Shown here: piece by piece, positions 1 through 12,519 of the stretch
Numbering within the stretch: the first letter of the stretch is position 1
Layout: every line of letters begins with the position of its first letter
DNA from: Proteles cristata cristata
Taxonomy: Eukaryota; Chordata; Mammalia; Carnivora; Hyaenidae
Length of the DNA: 64,000 nt
Assembly (NCBI GenBank): GCA_017311185.1
Contig: JAESUZ010003164.1
Span: 620,001 to 684,000, forward strand
Reading direction: 5' to 3'
The notes under the pieces: model-generated
Told to the model about the DNA's origin: nothing
Seen by the model: the letters and a program-made list of their open reading frames with translations, nothing else
Database searches by the model: none
Program-made: the position numbers and the translations under genes

Positions 1-1660
1 CATACTAATATTAACAGTACATAGCAGACAAGCAAAAGATAGGAACTTTGAATGACCCAGTCTGACTTTGGGGATTACACGCTTCCCCAGCAAAGACTTT
101 GGGGAAGATGATGATGGCTCAGGCCGGAGAGCTAGACTGGAGTTTTTGAACTTTACTGTGGAGGGTGTGTATGTGAACACAAGTGATGAATATTTGTGCT
201 GCTGTGAACTGTGTGTTGATTTGTGTAGCTGTCTAGGCATCTGTGGGGAGGTATGTGTCAGCTTAGGTTGCTGTTATTTAAACACAAAAAGAAAAAAATG
301 ACAATTTGTAAAGCTTAACGACATGACTCATCAATTCCAAGGTCACTAACTATTGGAATAGTATATCCCTTTCAGGCAACAGAGCACATTGTGGTAGCAA
401 CTGACCAGCAAAAATTTAAAAACAACAACAAAAAAGAAGAATTAAAAAAAATTCATCAGGCTCTTCAGGGTTCAAAATGCCTCCTTCTCCTGCTCTTTAC
501 CTTTTTAACGCTATCTCTAAGGAGGAATTTCAAGCACCAGTTTAGAGTTGGGTGGATAAAGGCCATAGAAGTCACACTATATTTATAGACTTATGTTACA
601 ACTCTGGATAAGGTCAGTGTAGAATTCACTGCCAGTATTTCCTGTGCTTCTTTCCTGGAAAGGACCTTTGCCTCCAACCACCTAGAGTCCTTTCTTGAAC
701 TGCTCTGCAATTTCAGATTTCCAGTCCTCGCCAGAGAAAGGAAAGTAGTGCACCTTCAGCCCTAAATCAGTATGTCAGTGAGTGCCCAGCAGGGCACATC
801 TGTGACTTTTTTCTTCTTAAAATCTGATAGAGTTCTAAGCAAGGATTTCGGGAAAAGAAAGGACACATTGTGATTAGCTTGGTAGAAGGAAAGCCATCAT
901 TTTAAAATGTTATCCCATGAAAGCACGGAATAAATGTCAGAAGAAAGCATTTGCAATCATGATTTGATTTCTTATTTGTGCAAATTCCAAGATCTATTAC
1001 TGGCATAGTTTCACAGAGATTCTCTTAAACAAATGGAAATATATGCTGTATTTATAAAGAAAATTTTCAAAATATTCTATAATCTTTGACAAATACTCTC
1101 AGAGAGAGACAGAGAGAAAGAGAGAGAGAGATGGAATATGTTGCAGATGATTTTATTAAAAACACAATGTCCATTAGGATATAGTTTGCATATGATTTAT
1201 TTGAATGAATAAAAGACATATGCCTTCGTTCAGAAATCTTCAATTAGAAACACCATGTGTTTCACAGATTTAGGAATTAGTTTGATAAGCATTTCCTTGA
1301 AAAGTTAAATGCCAGTTTCTGGATATTGCCCATCATTTCATATTAGTTTCTGTTTGCCCTAAGTGTATGTTGTTTACTTTTTAAAGTTTCCCAAAGTAAA
1401 TAAAACTGACAGTTTTAGGGACTGGTAATCTGAGCCAGATTAGAGCTCAACCCACTAGTTCTTCTACGCTTTAAAAACAACCGAAGTCATCACAAGCTCC
1501 TCTCCTACGTAAATAAGGCCTGCTGAACAAGGCTTACTGCATCACAAAGAATGAATCACTGTTTTATTTATTTATGTTCTCTTTCTAGCTATCTCTAGAG
1601 AAAGAATTCTTTTGGCAGACTTCCCACTACTTTCTCATAACCCCTCCCCCCCAGCCTCCC
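1..1660. other. unassigned AT-rich non-coding DNA
   Basis: No coding region or recognisable repeat stands out. A short impure GA-rich tract lies at about 1099-1133. Open frames here are under 80 codons and show no family resemblance. The sequence could be unique DNA or repeats too old to recognise by eye. Confidence 0.5.
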
Positions 1661-1667
1661 CCAACCA

Positions 1668-1692
1668 CGCACACACACACACACACACACAC
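1668..1692. repeat. (CA)n microsatellite
   Basis: About 12 CA units lie directly 5' of a LINE-1 3' end. A neighbouring C-rich run sits at 1641-1660. Confidence 0.9.
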
Positions 1693-2137
1693 GCAAGGAC
1701 ATGACGCTAAGTGCGAAGTCAGACAAAGGCAAATACTGTATGATATCGCTGACCTGTGGAATCTAAGAAAATGGGACTTGTAAAAATAGAGAGCAGAATG
1801 GTGCTTACCAGGGGTGGGGGATGGGTGAACAGGAGAGATGTTGTTTAAGGTTCCAAACTCCCAACTGGGAATAGATTGGTCCTGGAGATCTAACACACAG
1901 TATAGTGATTACAGGCAACAATAGCGTGTTATAAACATCAGGTGTGCTGAGAGACCAGCTCTTAATTATCACCCACCACAAAAAAGAAATAATAATTATG
2001 TGATGTGATGGGGGTAGTAACTAAGGCCAGAATGGCAATCATAATGCAATATATAAATATATCAAGTCAATTTGCTGTATACTTTAAACTTACACCGTGT
2101 TCTATGTCAAATAAATTTGAAAAAATAAACAAACAAC
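1693..2137 (+). mobile_element. LINE-1 3' end, 5'-truncated
   Basis: The segment has the typical mammalian L1 3' UTR wording: a tract about constructs reading 'gacctgtggaatctaag', then 'tggtgcttaccaggggtgg', 'tatagtgattacaggcaac', and a terminal AATAAA followed by an A-rich tail at 2119-2137. It lies in the sense orientation and lacks ORF1 and nearly all of ORF2. No clean target duplication was found, partly because the 5' edge falls in the CA repeat. Confidence 0.75.
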
Positions 2138-2933
2138 AGTGAGAAAGAAAAACAAAGCCAAAAACAGCTGCTCCCATATATCCATGCCCAGCCTTATTGA
2201 GAGGTTGGATAGAAGTCTTGGAAAAGATTCTATCCCCTCAAGATCATGAGACACTAATGGAGAAACATATATCCCCAGAAGACAGTTCTTTGCTGGAGAA
2301 AGCCATCCTTCTGAGCTGGAAGGTCCTTCATGGAATTAGGAGGGAAAAAGGAGATACCCATGCAGCTTTGCACACCCTTATGAAGCAAATCTACAACAGA
2401 GGAGAGCAGACAGATGCACAGCCTCATTACCTTCATCTTGCAAATCTCTATTCCTCTTCCTGACCCTTCATTAAGCACTCCTAGAGATGTGACCCAAAAG
2501 ACAAGCCAATGATCACTTCACCATCCCTGTTTTTCTTGCCCAGGAGAAATATTTGACACATTTGATCACTCCTCTTTCATTGAAAGTATATCTTCACTAG
2601 GCTTCCAGAAAACCAGTCCTGAGTTTCCTCCTACCTAATGGCTGCCCTTTCTCAGTCTCCTCTCCCTAGTTTATAAAAATTGTGTCTTTCCTCTTTTGTG
2701 TCTTCACTGACTCTCTACCTGGTTTTATTCTGTCTTTAACTACCATAATCATGTGGAGAACTCTCAGATTTACATCTGGAGGGTAGAGCTCTCCTCTGAA
2801 CTCCAGACTTCTAGATCCAGTTACCACTTAGATACTTCCATTTGAACGTCTAAAAGCATTTCAAACTTAGTATGTCCAAAACTGAGCTCTTATCTTTTTG
2901 CTTGTCACCATCACCCTTACTTAAAAAACAAAC

Positions 2934-3153
2934 AGGAGCATCTGGGTGGCTTAGTTGGTTGGGTGTCCGACTTTTGCTTAGGTCATGATCTCACGGTTCG
3001 TAGATTCGAGCCCCACATCTGGCTCTGTGCTGACTGCCAGCTCAGAGCCTGGAGCCTGTTTCAGAGTCTGTGTCTCCCTCTCTCTCTGACCCTCCCCTGC
3101 TCACGCTGTCTCTCTCTCTCTCCTAGAAATAAATTTAAAAATATTTAAAAAAG
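2934..3153 (+). mobile_element. CAN-SINE (SINEC, felid type)
   Basis: This is a full-length sense copy: tRNA-like head from 2934 ('ctgggtggcttag'), B-box-like 'agattcgagcccc' near 3002, CT-rich stretch at 3070-3120 and an A-rich tail. A/C-rich sequence (aaacaaac) on both sides may be the target duplication. It is inserted in the L2 element. Confidence 0.92.
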
Positions 3154-3872
3154 AAACAAAACAAACAAAAAAACCCCACAAAGCCTCCTTGCTCTGCAGT
3201 CTCCTCTATCTCAGAAAATGGCAGTTCCATTTTCCACATTCTCAATCTAAAATCAATCTAAAATTCTCAATCAATAAAATCAATCTAAAGTCAACTTTCA
3301 CTTCTTTCTTTTTTCACACCCTTCACATTTAATTGATTATCAACAAATTCTATGTTTTCTGCCTTCAAATGGTTCCATTTCCAACCACAGTTACAATTTA
3401 TACTGACACCATTCTGGTCCAAGCTCACGTTCTCTCTCACCTGGATTATGGCAATAGTCTCCAAAAGGATCTCCCTGCCTCTACCTCTCTTGTCCCTGAC
3501 CCAATTCAATTCTCCATTTTGAAATCAGCATGATCTTGTTAATGTGCAAGTAGAGTCCTGTCACTTCTTTGTTAAAAATCCTCCTTTCTGATTCATTCAG
3601 AGTAAAAGCCAAAGTTCTTACAATATCTAACAAGGCTTCACCTGATTTGACCACCATTCTTATTTCTCTTCTAACCTCACCTTCTATACTTTTGCTCCTC
3701 ATTCACTCAGCTGCCACTATAGTTGCTCTTCCTTAAAGAGCCAAGCATGTTCCTCCCTCAGGTCTTTTGCCTCTGCTTCTTCCTCTATCACCCCCAGATA
3801 TCTACATGACCAATTCCTTCACCTTCTTTACTTCTTTGTATGCCATGTTCTCAGTTACCCTAACTAGTATTA

Positions 3873-4023
3873 GGACAGAGAGAAGAAGACAGAGGATCCC
3901 ATGCGAGGCTCTGCACTGTCAGCACAGAGCCCAATGCCAGACTCGAATTTGTGAAATGTGAGATCATGACCTGAGCCAAAATCAAAAGTTCTACACCTAA
4001 CCAATTGAGCCACCCAGGTGCCC
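3873..4023 (-). mobile_element. CAN-SINE, antisense, tail-truncated
   Basis: The antisense head ends 'gagccacccaggtgccc' at 4023. The T-rich tail expected at the left end is missing, so only about 150 bp remain. It splits the L2 element a second time. Confidence 0.9.
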
Positions 4024-4139
4024 TGAGAAGACATTTTTGACTCTTATATTCACCATTGTACTCTAAATTTTGCACTGATCCCATCACCTGGTTCATGGTA
4101 GGAACTCACAAATATGTGTTGAATGTTGGAAAGAATAGA

Positions 4140-5970
4140 AGAATCAGGAAACAAGATTAGCACACACATACTACTTTTGCATAGAACGTTTGATTTCCCC
4201 CCTTACATTTTTGCTTCTCAACCCAGTAAACAGGCAAGAGAGGACAATACCTAATCATAAAAATATTCTTGTTTAAAGGCTAGATGGTATCCAGACATGG
4301 ATAACCAGTTCTTGTAACCCTTACCCCACATCTCACCATGCCCTCAAGAAGTCTGTTAAGACAAGAGTCTTCTTGTGTCCAAAGCAAACACAGCTCCACC
4401 TTACCACACCGGAAACAGAACAGAGCCGAGGAGGGACACATCTTTATCTTGCCTGTCCTTCCAACACAGCACCTGAAACTCTGCACTTAACTGTGTGCTT
4501 TTTTGCCTTTATATCTCCATTTACCCGTTGATTCTTGTGAGAGATCATCTTCCCCATTATATATTGGAACACGTGTAAGCTTATGTCAATGGGAAACTCA
4601 ACACCAGAGTTCTTGGGTAGAGCAAGGAAAGCAGTGGATGACAAACCTGGAAGACAAGAGAAGGAAAAGGAAATGGGCATACCAGCATAAGTGGCTTGAA
4701 AATGTAGTGATTAAAATCTCATTGCTTTGAAACTCAAGGAATCAATTTCAAAGTTAAGAGATAATTTGAGAGTGTTGTGGCTTTCGTTTTTCAGAAGCCC
4801 TAGAAATTTACATTAGACAAAACCATCCCAGATGATCAAGTAATTCTTTTACTTCTCAGACAAAATTTCTACCTGATTTTCTACAAAATTGTAAATCTGA
4901 TGTCCTTGATCTCACCAGCCCATGTCTGGAAAGTGAAATTACATTTTAATTTTGCACAATGAGTAGGATAGTGACTGAGAGAGGTGCATTCTAGATTTGA
5001 GAAAGAACACCATCAAAAGATAAATAAAATGGCTGTGGTCTAAGTCTCCTAAGTTCTGGGATGGTTTGTTACAAAAAACTAACTAATACAAGGATTGTGC
5101 CTAAGTGGGGTCTATTATTAGATGTAACATCAGTACAGATGGACGAAACTGACTGAATTTGGGAGTTTGAAACCAAGGAGATAATAAAGTAACCAATAAT
5201 GGCATCACATTAAGGGGACTGGGGAGAAGTGGGCCCAGAAAACAAGGGAGGTACAAACAGATCAAAAGACTACTTTGGGGTGGAAGGGAAGAAAGAAAGA
5301 ATAGAATTGCAACAGGTTTGTTATGAGTCCATAATTGTTAAAGCCACTAACAGGTACATTGAATTCATTAAATTATTTTTTATACGTTACATGGTTTGAA
5401 TTCTCCAAAACAAAAGTTCAAAAAGAAGCAAAAGAGTGAGGTTTGCAAAGCAAATTTCCTCAAATGACCATTCCTTTCTTCAAGGTAATAAGCTTGTCAT
5501 TCATATTCCTCCCACCAGATAATGGGCCTGTTAGAAACTGAAGGTTTCTATTATAATGTTTTTGTACACAATATTTCAGGACTCTTTGCAAATAGTGCAT
5601 TTAACATGCTACTTCCCTCTAAGAAGTATCTGAATAAATTTTTATTATAATTAGCTTCTCTGAAGGAAATGAAATATTGATCTCTTTCAACGAAACAAAA
5701 AAGAAATGAGTGGTTTAGAAACTAACCACACAATCATTCTTTATGTCCTAAATAACAGGTAGGGGTGTGCAGTGATACGGTTGTACATGGATGAGTGATA
5801 ATGGAGTAGAGAGGAAAGACTAAATGCTGTTAGAGAAGTCCAGGATTGGAGATGTATTTTCTGGAGGAATCTCTCTCTCCAGACAGGTTTCTGGAAGGAT
5901 AAAAACGGAAGTGTGAGGGTGAATGAAATTGTCAAGATGATGGAAAAGACAAACAGGAATTCTAAAAACT
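4140..5970. other. mostly unassigned DNA with a possible MLT1-type LTR tail
   Basis: No gene is visible. At about 5020-5092 the phrase 'ctaagttctgggatggtttgttac' followed by 'aactaatacaagg' resembles the 3' terminus of an MLT1-type MaLR LTR. The following 'gattgtgcctaagtggggt' could be the start of an internal region. The rest is AT-rich and unrecognised. Confidence 0.4.
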
Positions 5971-5975
5971 GAGCC

Positions 5976-6210
5976 AGGGCACCTGGGTGGCTCAGTCAGT
6001 TGAGCATCCGACTTTGGCTCAGGTCATGATCTCATGGCTCGTGGGTTTGAGCCCCGCGTCAGGCTTTGTGCTGAATGCTTACTCAGAGCCTGGAGCCTGT
6101 TTCAGATTCTGTGTCTCCTTCTCTCTCTGTCCCTCCCCACTCACACCGTGTCTTACTCTGTCTCTCAAAAATAAATAAATAAATAAATGTAAAAATTAAA
6201 AAAAAAAAAA
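5976..6210 (+). mobile_element. CAN-SINE, full length
   Basis: A sense copy with intact head, CT-rich middle, AAATAAATAAAT tail and a terminal poly(A). An approximate target duplication flanks it: 'aaaaactgagc' on the left and 'aaagactgagc' on the right. Confidence 0.95.
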
Positions 6211-6214
6211 AGAC

Positions 6215-9200
6215 TGAGCTTTGTGTTACACCTTCCTTGAGGAAGTGGGAGAAAGAAGCAATAGCAATAAGAAATAAAGGGCCGTGACTAAAAGGTAGCA
6301 GGCACCCTCGAGAGCTTGTTGTCCTAAAAAAGATTTCAACCAGAAGGGGCCAGTCAACATCATGGATGCTACAGAGAGGTCAAGGGTGGGAAGAGGGTGA
6401 GGGGTAGGGACAATAATAGGAGACAAATGTGTTTTCTTAGCTGCACTGAACTTTATTCTGATGCCCTAACACCTTTTTAATATCATTATTCCAAAATTGT
6501 TGTGCTTTCCTTATGGCATGAATTATCCCCCTTTTATCTGCACTTCCTGGTTTGGCAAGAACCATCAGTTTATCCAGTGAGAACTTATTAAATTAATTGA
6601 GAACCAAATTTGCTCTGAATTAGGAAGACTGGTAACCATACATAATTAACTTTCCAAATATTGCCATTCCAAAACAGATTCAAGAAAAATAGACTTCAAG
6701 GACATGGACAACTTATTAGAAAGACAAGAGAAATAAAACTGGATCTCAAGAGGGCAAAATTTTATTTTCTTTTAGTTGGAGTAGTTGTGATCAGTGCCAT
6801 GCCAAGCCATATTAGAGCCTGAGGCAAAAGGTAAAACCAGTAGAGCATTCTGATACTTTGTGCACCATAGATTATTTTGAATTTTTTAAATGCATTAAAA
6901 ATTATTTATCTTGGTTTCTGAATTTTTTGATGCTCCCTTAAGTTTTGATCTCAAGCTGAATGTGGCACTAGTTAGAAATGTGCACATTTCATGGAAGAGG
7001 AGAAAACAACAAATATATGCTCAAAAACCAGCCTGTAAATATTCATAGACCCAAATAAATGAAGCTATTCAATCCTCTCCACACCCTTAGGTATCAATAT
7101 TTATTAGTATATAAGCTTGTTCATTTAGCTTATAAGTGATTGGACTAAAACTTGGTATCAGAGACAAATAATTATCCTAGTAGTTATGCCTGTGAGGTAA
7201 TCTATGACACAATCTGCTGTCCAATCAGGTATGAAAAACATCAGAGAGATTCTAATTTTCAAGTACCTGAATTAAGAATGTGCAGAGAATCATTGAGAAG
7301 CAGTCAGATCAGAGGATGAACAAATCCATAAGGCAAGTCTTTGCTGTAAAGAAAAGACCATGAGTAAGCCCAAGCATTAAGTACAAGTAAGCAGACAGTA
7401 GACAGTGAAAGCACCATTTGGTAGAAAGACCTAGAGAAACAAGATGAAGGAGAAGCACAGATAGACTGGGTGAAGCAAGCGGACAGTGGCACACCAAAGC
7501 AAAGATTCATGGCTTCCTGCCTGGAAGTCAATGGCGCAACTTCCTAACACCTTCCACTTTTCTCTACTTTCATATTTTTATGGACTGCCTTACCTTTTCT
7601 AGAGCTATCTTCATGAATCCTTGTTTCGAGCAGTCAAACTCCTAATTAAAACTCCAAAGACAATGCAAAAGGAAACATTTTTTTAAAAAGGGGACAATGA
7701 CAAAGGGGGAGAGCTATAACCTAGAAAATTTGGGACAGAACACAACCAGAGAGCCAATGAGTGTTGAGTCATGCTGAAGATGAAAGACACTTTCACATCT
7801 GCAACAGACAGGAAAATAAATTGAGGATAAAGCCAAGGACAGTTTGTGAGCAAGAGAGAAGGATATGAGAGAATTTCCATTGGATGAAATCAGTCATTTG
7901 CTGATGGTAGCATTGGGAAGGGAACCTAGGAAGACCCTGAATAGGCGTAAGAATATGCTGGAAATCCGTAAGAAATGTATAAAATTATCAATTTGCTCCT
8001 CTACGTGTCTATTAGTGGTATTTTGTTGTAAGGAATTTAACTTGTCATGTAGGCTTTCTGTGTTTTAATATCACATCATAATATCTCCATTAATGCATTC
8101 ATCTGTTTTGTATGTGAGGCTCCAAGCTTTTTGTTCTGCCAGACAACCCAAAAATAGGCAGACGTTTCCTTTCTTTATTTTCTCTCTCCTCCTTTCCTGT
8201 AGTCCAACGTGAGGTACTCCATTTAAACAAATCTTGAGCCAAGTTCTGTTTTCAGTGATTTCCATGCCAAATCCTCCCCCAGACACTCATGCTCAGGTCC
8301 ATTTGCATCAATGCTGATTTCCACAGCAATTGTGCGTAAGAAAATGAAGGCAGGAACTGACCCCAAAGTTGTGTGTAGCAGTAACTGACAGCCAGAATTT
8401 GGCCCAAACTGAGTACATCTACTTTTAGCAGAGTAATTTGTTGATAATATCGTTTGCCAACTTGACTGCTAACGCCAAGGCAATTCAGGTTAGGAACTAT
8501 TATGTAAACCATGGACTAATTGCAAATCTGAAACAAAATATAAACATAACTGTTCAGACGATGACCATTATCAATCTGCATTAGGGGACACATAAAAAAA
8601 CAAGTGAAAGAAATACAAAAATGAGTATGTGTGAGATAGAAAAGGATTTTCAAGGAAAATAAAAAGAAGGCAGAGTAGAAGCTTAAGGATGATGGTTCAA
8701 CACTGTAGATAAATTCATTCAACCTGTATATTATCAGGTTTGCTAACAATGTGAATAATACATTGTTCAAGTTAGTGTTAATAACTTAAATTAGTGTTAG
8801 TAACTTCCATTAATGTTCATACGAGACTAGTTAAACTTCAAGGCCAGGGAAGAACGTTTCTTTTTCTCATGATACTACTTCATCCGAAGGAAATGATCTA
8901 AGGGGCCCACCATTTAACAATAAAAATAATACAGAAATTACATTTCTAAAATATTGCCTGTAAGGGATACTTTTATGTAAAGTTACCTGTCAAATAGAAT
9001 AATTCTAAAGAAAGTAACGACAAAAGCCAAACAATGATGTGAGAGTCTGCCACACAGAAGACTAACATCCAAATTCGTTAACGTCACAAGAGCCATCCTT
9101 ATCTCTTATGGACACATCTCACTAACTTATGTTTTGTTCAGTAATAACAATGTACCTCCTAAGTAATTTATTGTTCCATTTGTTGTAGTAAAGCCAATAA

Positions 9201-10234
9201 AATAGTCTATTATATTCTTTACGATTAGCTTTGTTATATTTAGACTAAACTAAACAAGTACTCACATCTCAAAAAGAAATCATTTTCATAAAACAATGGA
9301 TGAGCCATTCGTGTCTCATGTTACATCAATAAAGATAAACACAATATGGTAGATGTTTTACATTGAATAAAGCCTATTGCTGGATGTTTTTAAAAGGGAA
9401 TATCAAAACCATGTAGATTATATTAATATTATAATGCAAGCTCTTAAATTATAAAATATTAAATTTAGGTGTGAGATGTACTTAAATAAAATAGTTAATT
9501 AGGAGATTTACTCTTAAAAATAATTATGTGTATGTTGTTTCTTACTAATGTTTTCCTATTGTTGACCTTTAGTTTAATTTTTCTTCTCAATATGTGAAAT
9601 ATAATCTACACACCCAATGTGTCTGAAGAAATCATAGGTCTTTAGTTTTCTAGTTTTATTTATTAAAACTTCTATAAACATTCAGTAAAGAGGAATTTTA
9701 TAGGGAATAGAATATATATGAGGAATTATCTTGGATAAAAATTATTAGGATTATTCTGGGTTGGCCAAGAGAACAAAATTTAAACTAAGTAGAGAAATTT
9801 GGTGCTCAGTTCAATGAAAAACCTTACCAATAAGAACTGTTCCATGAAGTAGTGAGGTTCTGGAAATGTTCCAGGAGAAGCCATGTGATCATTGGCCAAA
9901 ATGTACAAGAGCAATTTCTATGCTAATTTCACTTTTAAGTGTTTCTTCAAACACTCGAATTCTTTGTTTTATAGCCTCTGTGCTCACAATATTAAAATAT
10001 TCTATTATATTGAGACTATTTATGTACATTTTAGCAATTGACTAGCCAGCGTGTTCATAGAGGTAAGTTACTACTCAAACCTTGATTATAATTATTTGAT
10101 TTTGAATCTGATGTCTATAAAATAAGCATTCAATGAATTATGCTTCTAAGGGGAAAACTGGGTGAAATCAGATTTGAAAGTACAAAAAAAGTCTGCAGCG
10201 ATTTCAAAAAGAACTAGAGATGGAAAACACTTTT
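6215..10234. other. unassigned AT-rich DNA, about 4 kb
   Basis: No SINE, recent LINE, tRNA or coding region is recognisable. All open frames are under 90 codons and lie in several overlapping frames. The sequence is very AT-rich between about 8900 and 10100. Ancient repeats are likely but cannot be named by eye. Confidence 0.5.
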
Positions 10235-10247
10235 AAATTATAAGTCA

Positions 10248-10326
10248 TTGGAGGAGGGCACTTGTTGGGATGAGCACTGGGTGTTATATGGAAACCAACT
10301 TGACAATAAACTATTTTTAAGAAAAT
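10248..10326 (+). mobile_element. 79-bp LINE-1 3' stub with perfect target duplication
   Basis: Only the last part of a carnivore L1 3' UTR is present ('gatgagcactgggtgttata' through 'acaataaac' and an A-rich tail). It is flanked by an exact 13-bp duplication, aaattataagtca, at 10235-10247 and 10327-10339. It shares its wording with 41515-41575 and 34733-34790. This is an extremely 5'-truncated retrotransposition event. Confidence 0.9.
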
Positions 10327-10339
10327 AAATTATAAGTCA

Positions 10340-11920
10340 AAATCACATAATATGTAAACAAATAAGAGAAATTGATGTGTGAAATGGGTGGAATCTAATT
10401 TCTTTAGAAATTTCATTTCATGTTCCTGTAAAATAAGTGTAGATTCCATCCACTTTTAAGCTTCCTATGAATTGAAAAAGGAATTCCCAATGTAAGTATT
10501 TATTGTTTTGTACATAAAGTGGAATTCTGTAGCTGAGTTTCCCTAAGGAAAATAAACCCTGACAGTTACTCAGGTGTCTGAGTTCCCTGAGTGGCTATAA
10601 TTGCACACATAAATCATCTTAGTGGACACATTTTTCTCTTTTCATATATATTTTTTCTTCAAATGTAAGCTCATTGTTAGCACTCTGACATCTGATAAGT
10701 CTAGGGTATGGAATGTGCTGGTAAACAGGAATGGTCTGATTCCAGTTGGAGTGACTGCTTATTTTGCAATTGGGAGATGGACATCTCGAAGGCCGAGGAA
10801 ACTTTCCAAACATTTTCAAAACATGTGGAGTTTTAGGATTACATATTGAATGGTATAGAAGTTGAAGAAGAAAAAACAATATCTGTGTAGACAAAAGACA
10901 AAATTCCTAAGGAAGAAATCTGAACAGATACATTGAGGCTTAGAGCAGTATTGCTAATGAAGAGCACAATCTATGCTTCTCCAAGAGGGCTTTCCAAACA
11001 CCTGTCCCACTAACAGTTGTTGTCTGACAGAATTATTCTTTGAAAGTGCACCCTAAATGTGTGCAAATGGCTGTGATTGATGAGAAATTATCAAGTATGA
11101 GATGCATGTGATCTACATTCCTAATAGAAAGTTGTCTGGAAAGTTTAATCTATTTATGTTTGCTTTTGGTTACTGAATTTGTTTACCTGAACGTTGGTAG
11201 AGAAACTGTTCTTCAGAATCCCTCTCAAGCAAAACTCCAACTTCTAAGTTCTGAAGATGGGATATGGTCAGAAGTGGGAGACCAACACAGGAAGCAGTCA
11301 TGGAAAAATAAGGCTAAAAAACACCATCATAAAAAGGGAAATATTATAAGGAGAAGAGACAGGCTCAGGACCCTTTCTTCGGATTGCTTTCCCTCATGGC
11401 TCCAGTGTGGAAGAGGGCATCTAATAATACTTTTTTAGCAGTAGGATTCAAGGAGAAAAGGACTTTGCAAAAAGAGAGAATTGGGAACATACAAACCATT
11501 TTGAGAAGAGAAAGGAAAGGAAAAGACTATAAAAATGATAAAAAGGGTAGTAAAAAGATGGATGGGTTCAGAAAGTCTTAATTTTAATCTGAAGTTCCCT
11601 TTTTGGATTCTTGCTAGTGACAGAGGGAAAGTTAGGCAAGATTTGGAAAAGGTTTTGTATGTGGTAGGTCATGTCTCAAGGGGCTACTCATTCTACGCTC
11701 GCTAAATTCATACGACGTGGATTGTCTCAATTGTCCCTGCAGGGACACCAATCTTGGCTTCATGAGAATGTCCAGTTCTTCCTAATTTATTCCTTTCTTC
11801 TTAATTGTAAGATCTGTCCAGAATTGTAAGCAGCTCTGTGGTGTGATGCAGAGTTTACTGGACCTCTGTGAGTGAAGGTAATTCCAAAGATGTGTTCTCA
11901 ATCCCATTTGTTCTGATTTC
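10340..11920. other. unassigned non-coding DNA
   Basis: Nothing recognisable was found. An A- and G-rich stretch lies at about 11260-11580. The frames there (up to 92 codons) are lysine/arginine-rich by composition and look like chance ORFs. Confidence 0.5.
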
Positions 11921-11924
11921 ATTT

Positions 11925-12165
11925 GAGAGGCAGGATAGTGTAATGAATGAGAGAAAAATATTTGGAGAAATAATGCCAAGTGAAATGGCTACATTACATT
12001 GATTGTGTTAACATGGACAGACTGCCAATATCTGTTCTCAGGTTCCTAATCTGTAGAAGGGAGAGCATAAAAGCACTCCAAGTATTTATTAAATTTGTAC
12101 ATGCCAATGTACAAATGCTTAATACAGTGCTTGGATTATATCATGCTTCATATGTTGGTTAATAA
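11925..12165 (+). mobile_element. MIR-like SINE
   Basis: The order of diverged blocks fits MIR: 'aggcaggatagtgtaatgaa' at the left, 'ctcaggttcctaatctgtag' in the core, and 'taatacagtgcttggat' near the 3' end. It is highly diverged and its boundaries are approximate. Confidence 0.5.
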
Positions 12166-12187
12166 TCTTACTATCTTAAGGAAGAAC

Positions 12188-12291
12188 AAAGACTACTTTC
12201 TTTCTGAAACTATGCATGAGCCCTGCTGATGTTCTATTCAAAGATTACTTTCTTTCTGAAACTATCCATGAGCTCTGCTAATGTTCTATTA
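12188..12291. repeat. 52-bp imperfect tandem duplication
   Basis: Two direct copies (12188-12239 and 12240-12291) share the core 'actttctttctgaaactat' and end 'atgttctatt'. They differ at about five or six positions. It is not part of the neighbouring SINE. Confidence 0.9.
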
Positions 12292-12312
12292 TGTGCCCTG
12301 TGAACTAGAGTC

Positions 12313-12502
12313 TTTTTTTTTAATGTTTATTTTTGAGAGAGACAAAGAGTGAGTGGGGGAGGGGCAGACACAGAACCTGAAGCAGGTTCCAGGCTCTGAG
12401 CTGTAAGCACAGAGCCCAACACAGGGCTTGAACCCACAAACCATGAGATCATGACCTGAGCCAAAGTTGGATGCTTAACTCACTGAGCTGCCCAGGTGCC
12501 CC
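12313..12502 (-). mobile_element. CAN-SINE, antisense
   Basis: A T-rich tail at the left, GA-rich middle, and head ending 'gcccaggtgcccc'. The flanking sequences 'aactagagtct' (12302-12312) and 'aaattagaatct' (from 12504) are a diverged target duplication. Confidence 0.94.
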
Positions 12503-12519
12503 TAAATTAGAATCTTTCT

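Larger units (their letters stand above)
2540..4135 (+). mobile_element. LINE-2 (L2) 3' segment, interrupted by two SINEs
   Basis: Scattered blocks match the end of the L2 element in order. They include 'cctgagtttcctcctacct' near 2620, 'gaactccagacttctagatc' near 2800, 'atgtccaaaactgagctc' near 2872, 'cacctggattatggcaatag' near 3440, 'gagtaaaagccaaagttctt' near 3600 and 'cccagatatctacatgacc' near 3795. The terminal phrase ending 'tgttgaatg' lies near 4120. The element is sense-oriented and heavily diverged. CAN-SINEs split it at 2934-3153 and 3873-4023. L2 was last active early in mammalian history, so the reading frame (reverse-transcriptase C-terminal side) is destroyed. Confidence 0.8.

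Noticed and set aside
2197..2463. 88-codon frame with acidic, soluble-looking composition
   Set aside because: No family resemblance, no intron/exon signals, and it lies between an L1 tail and an L2 element.
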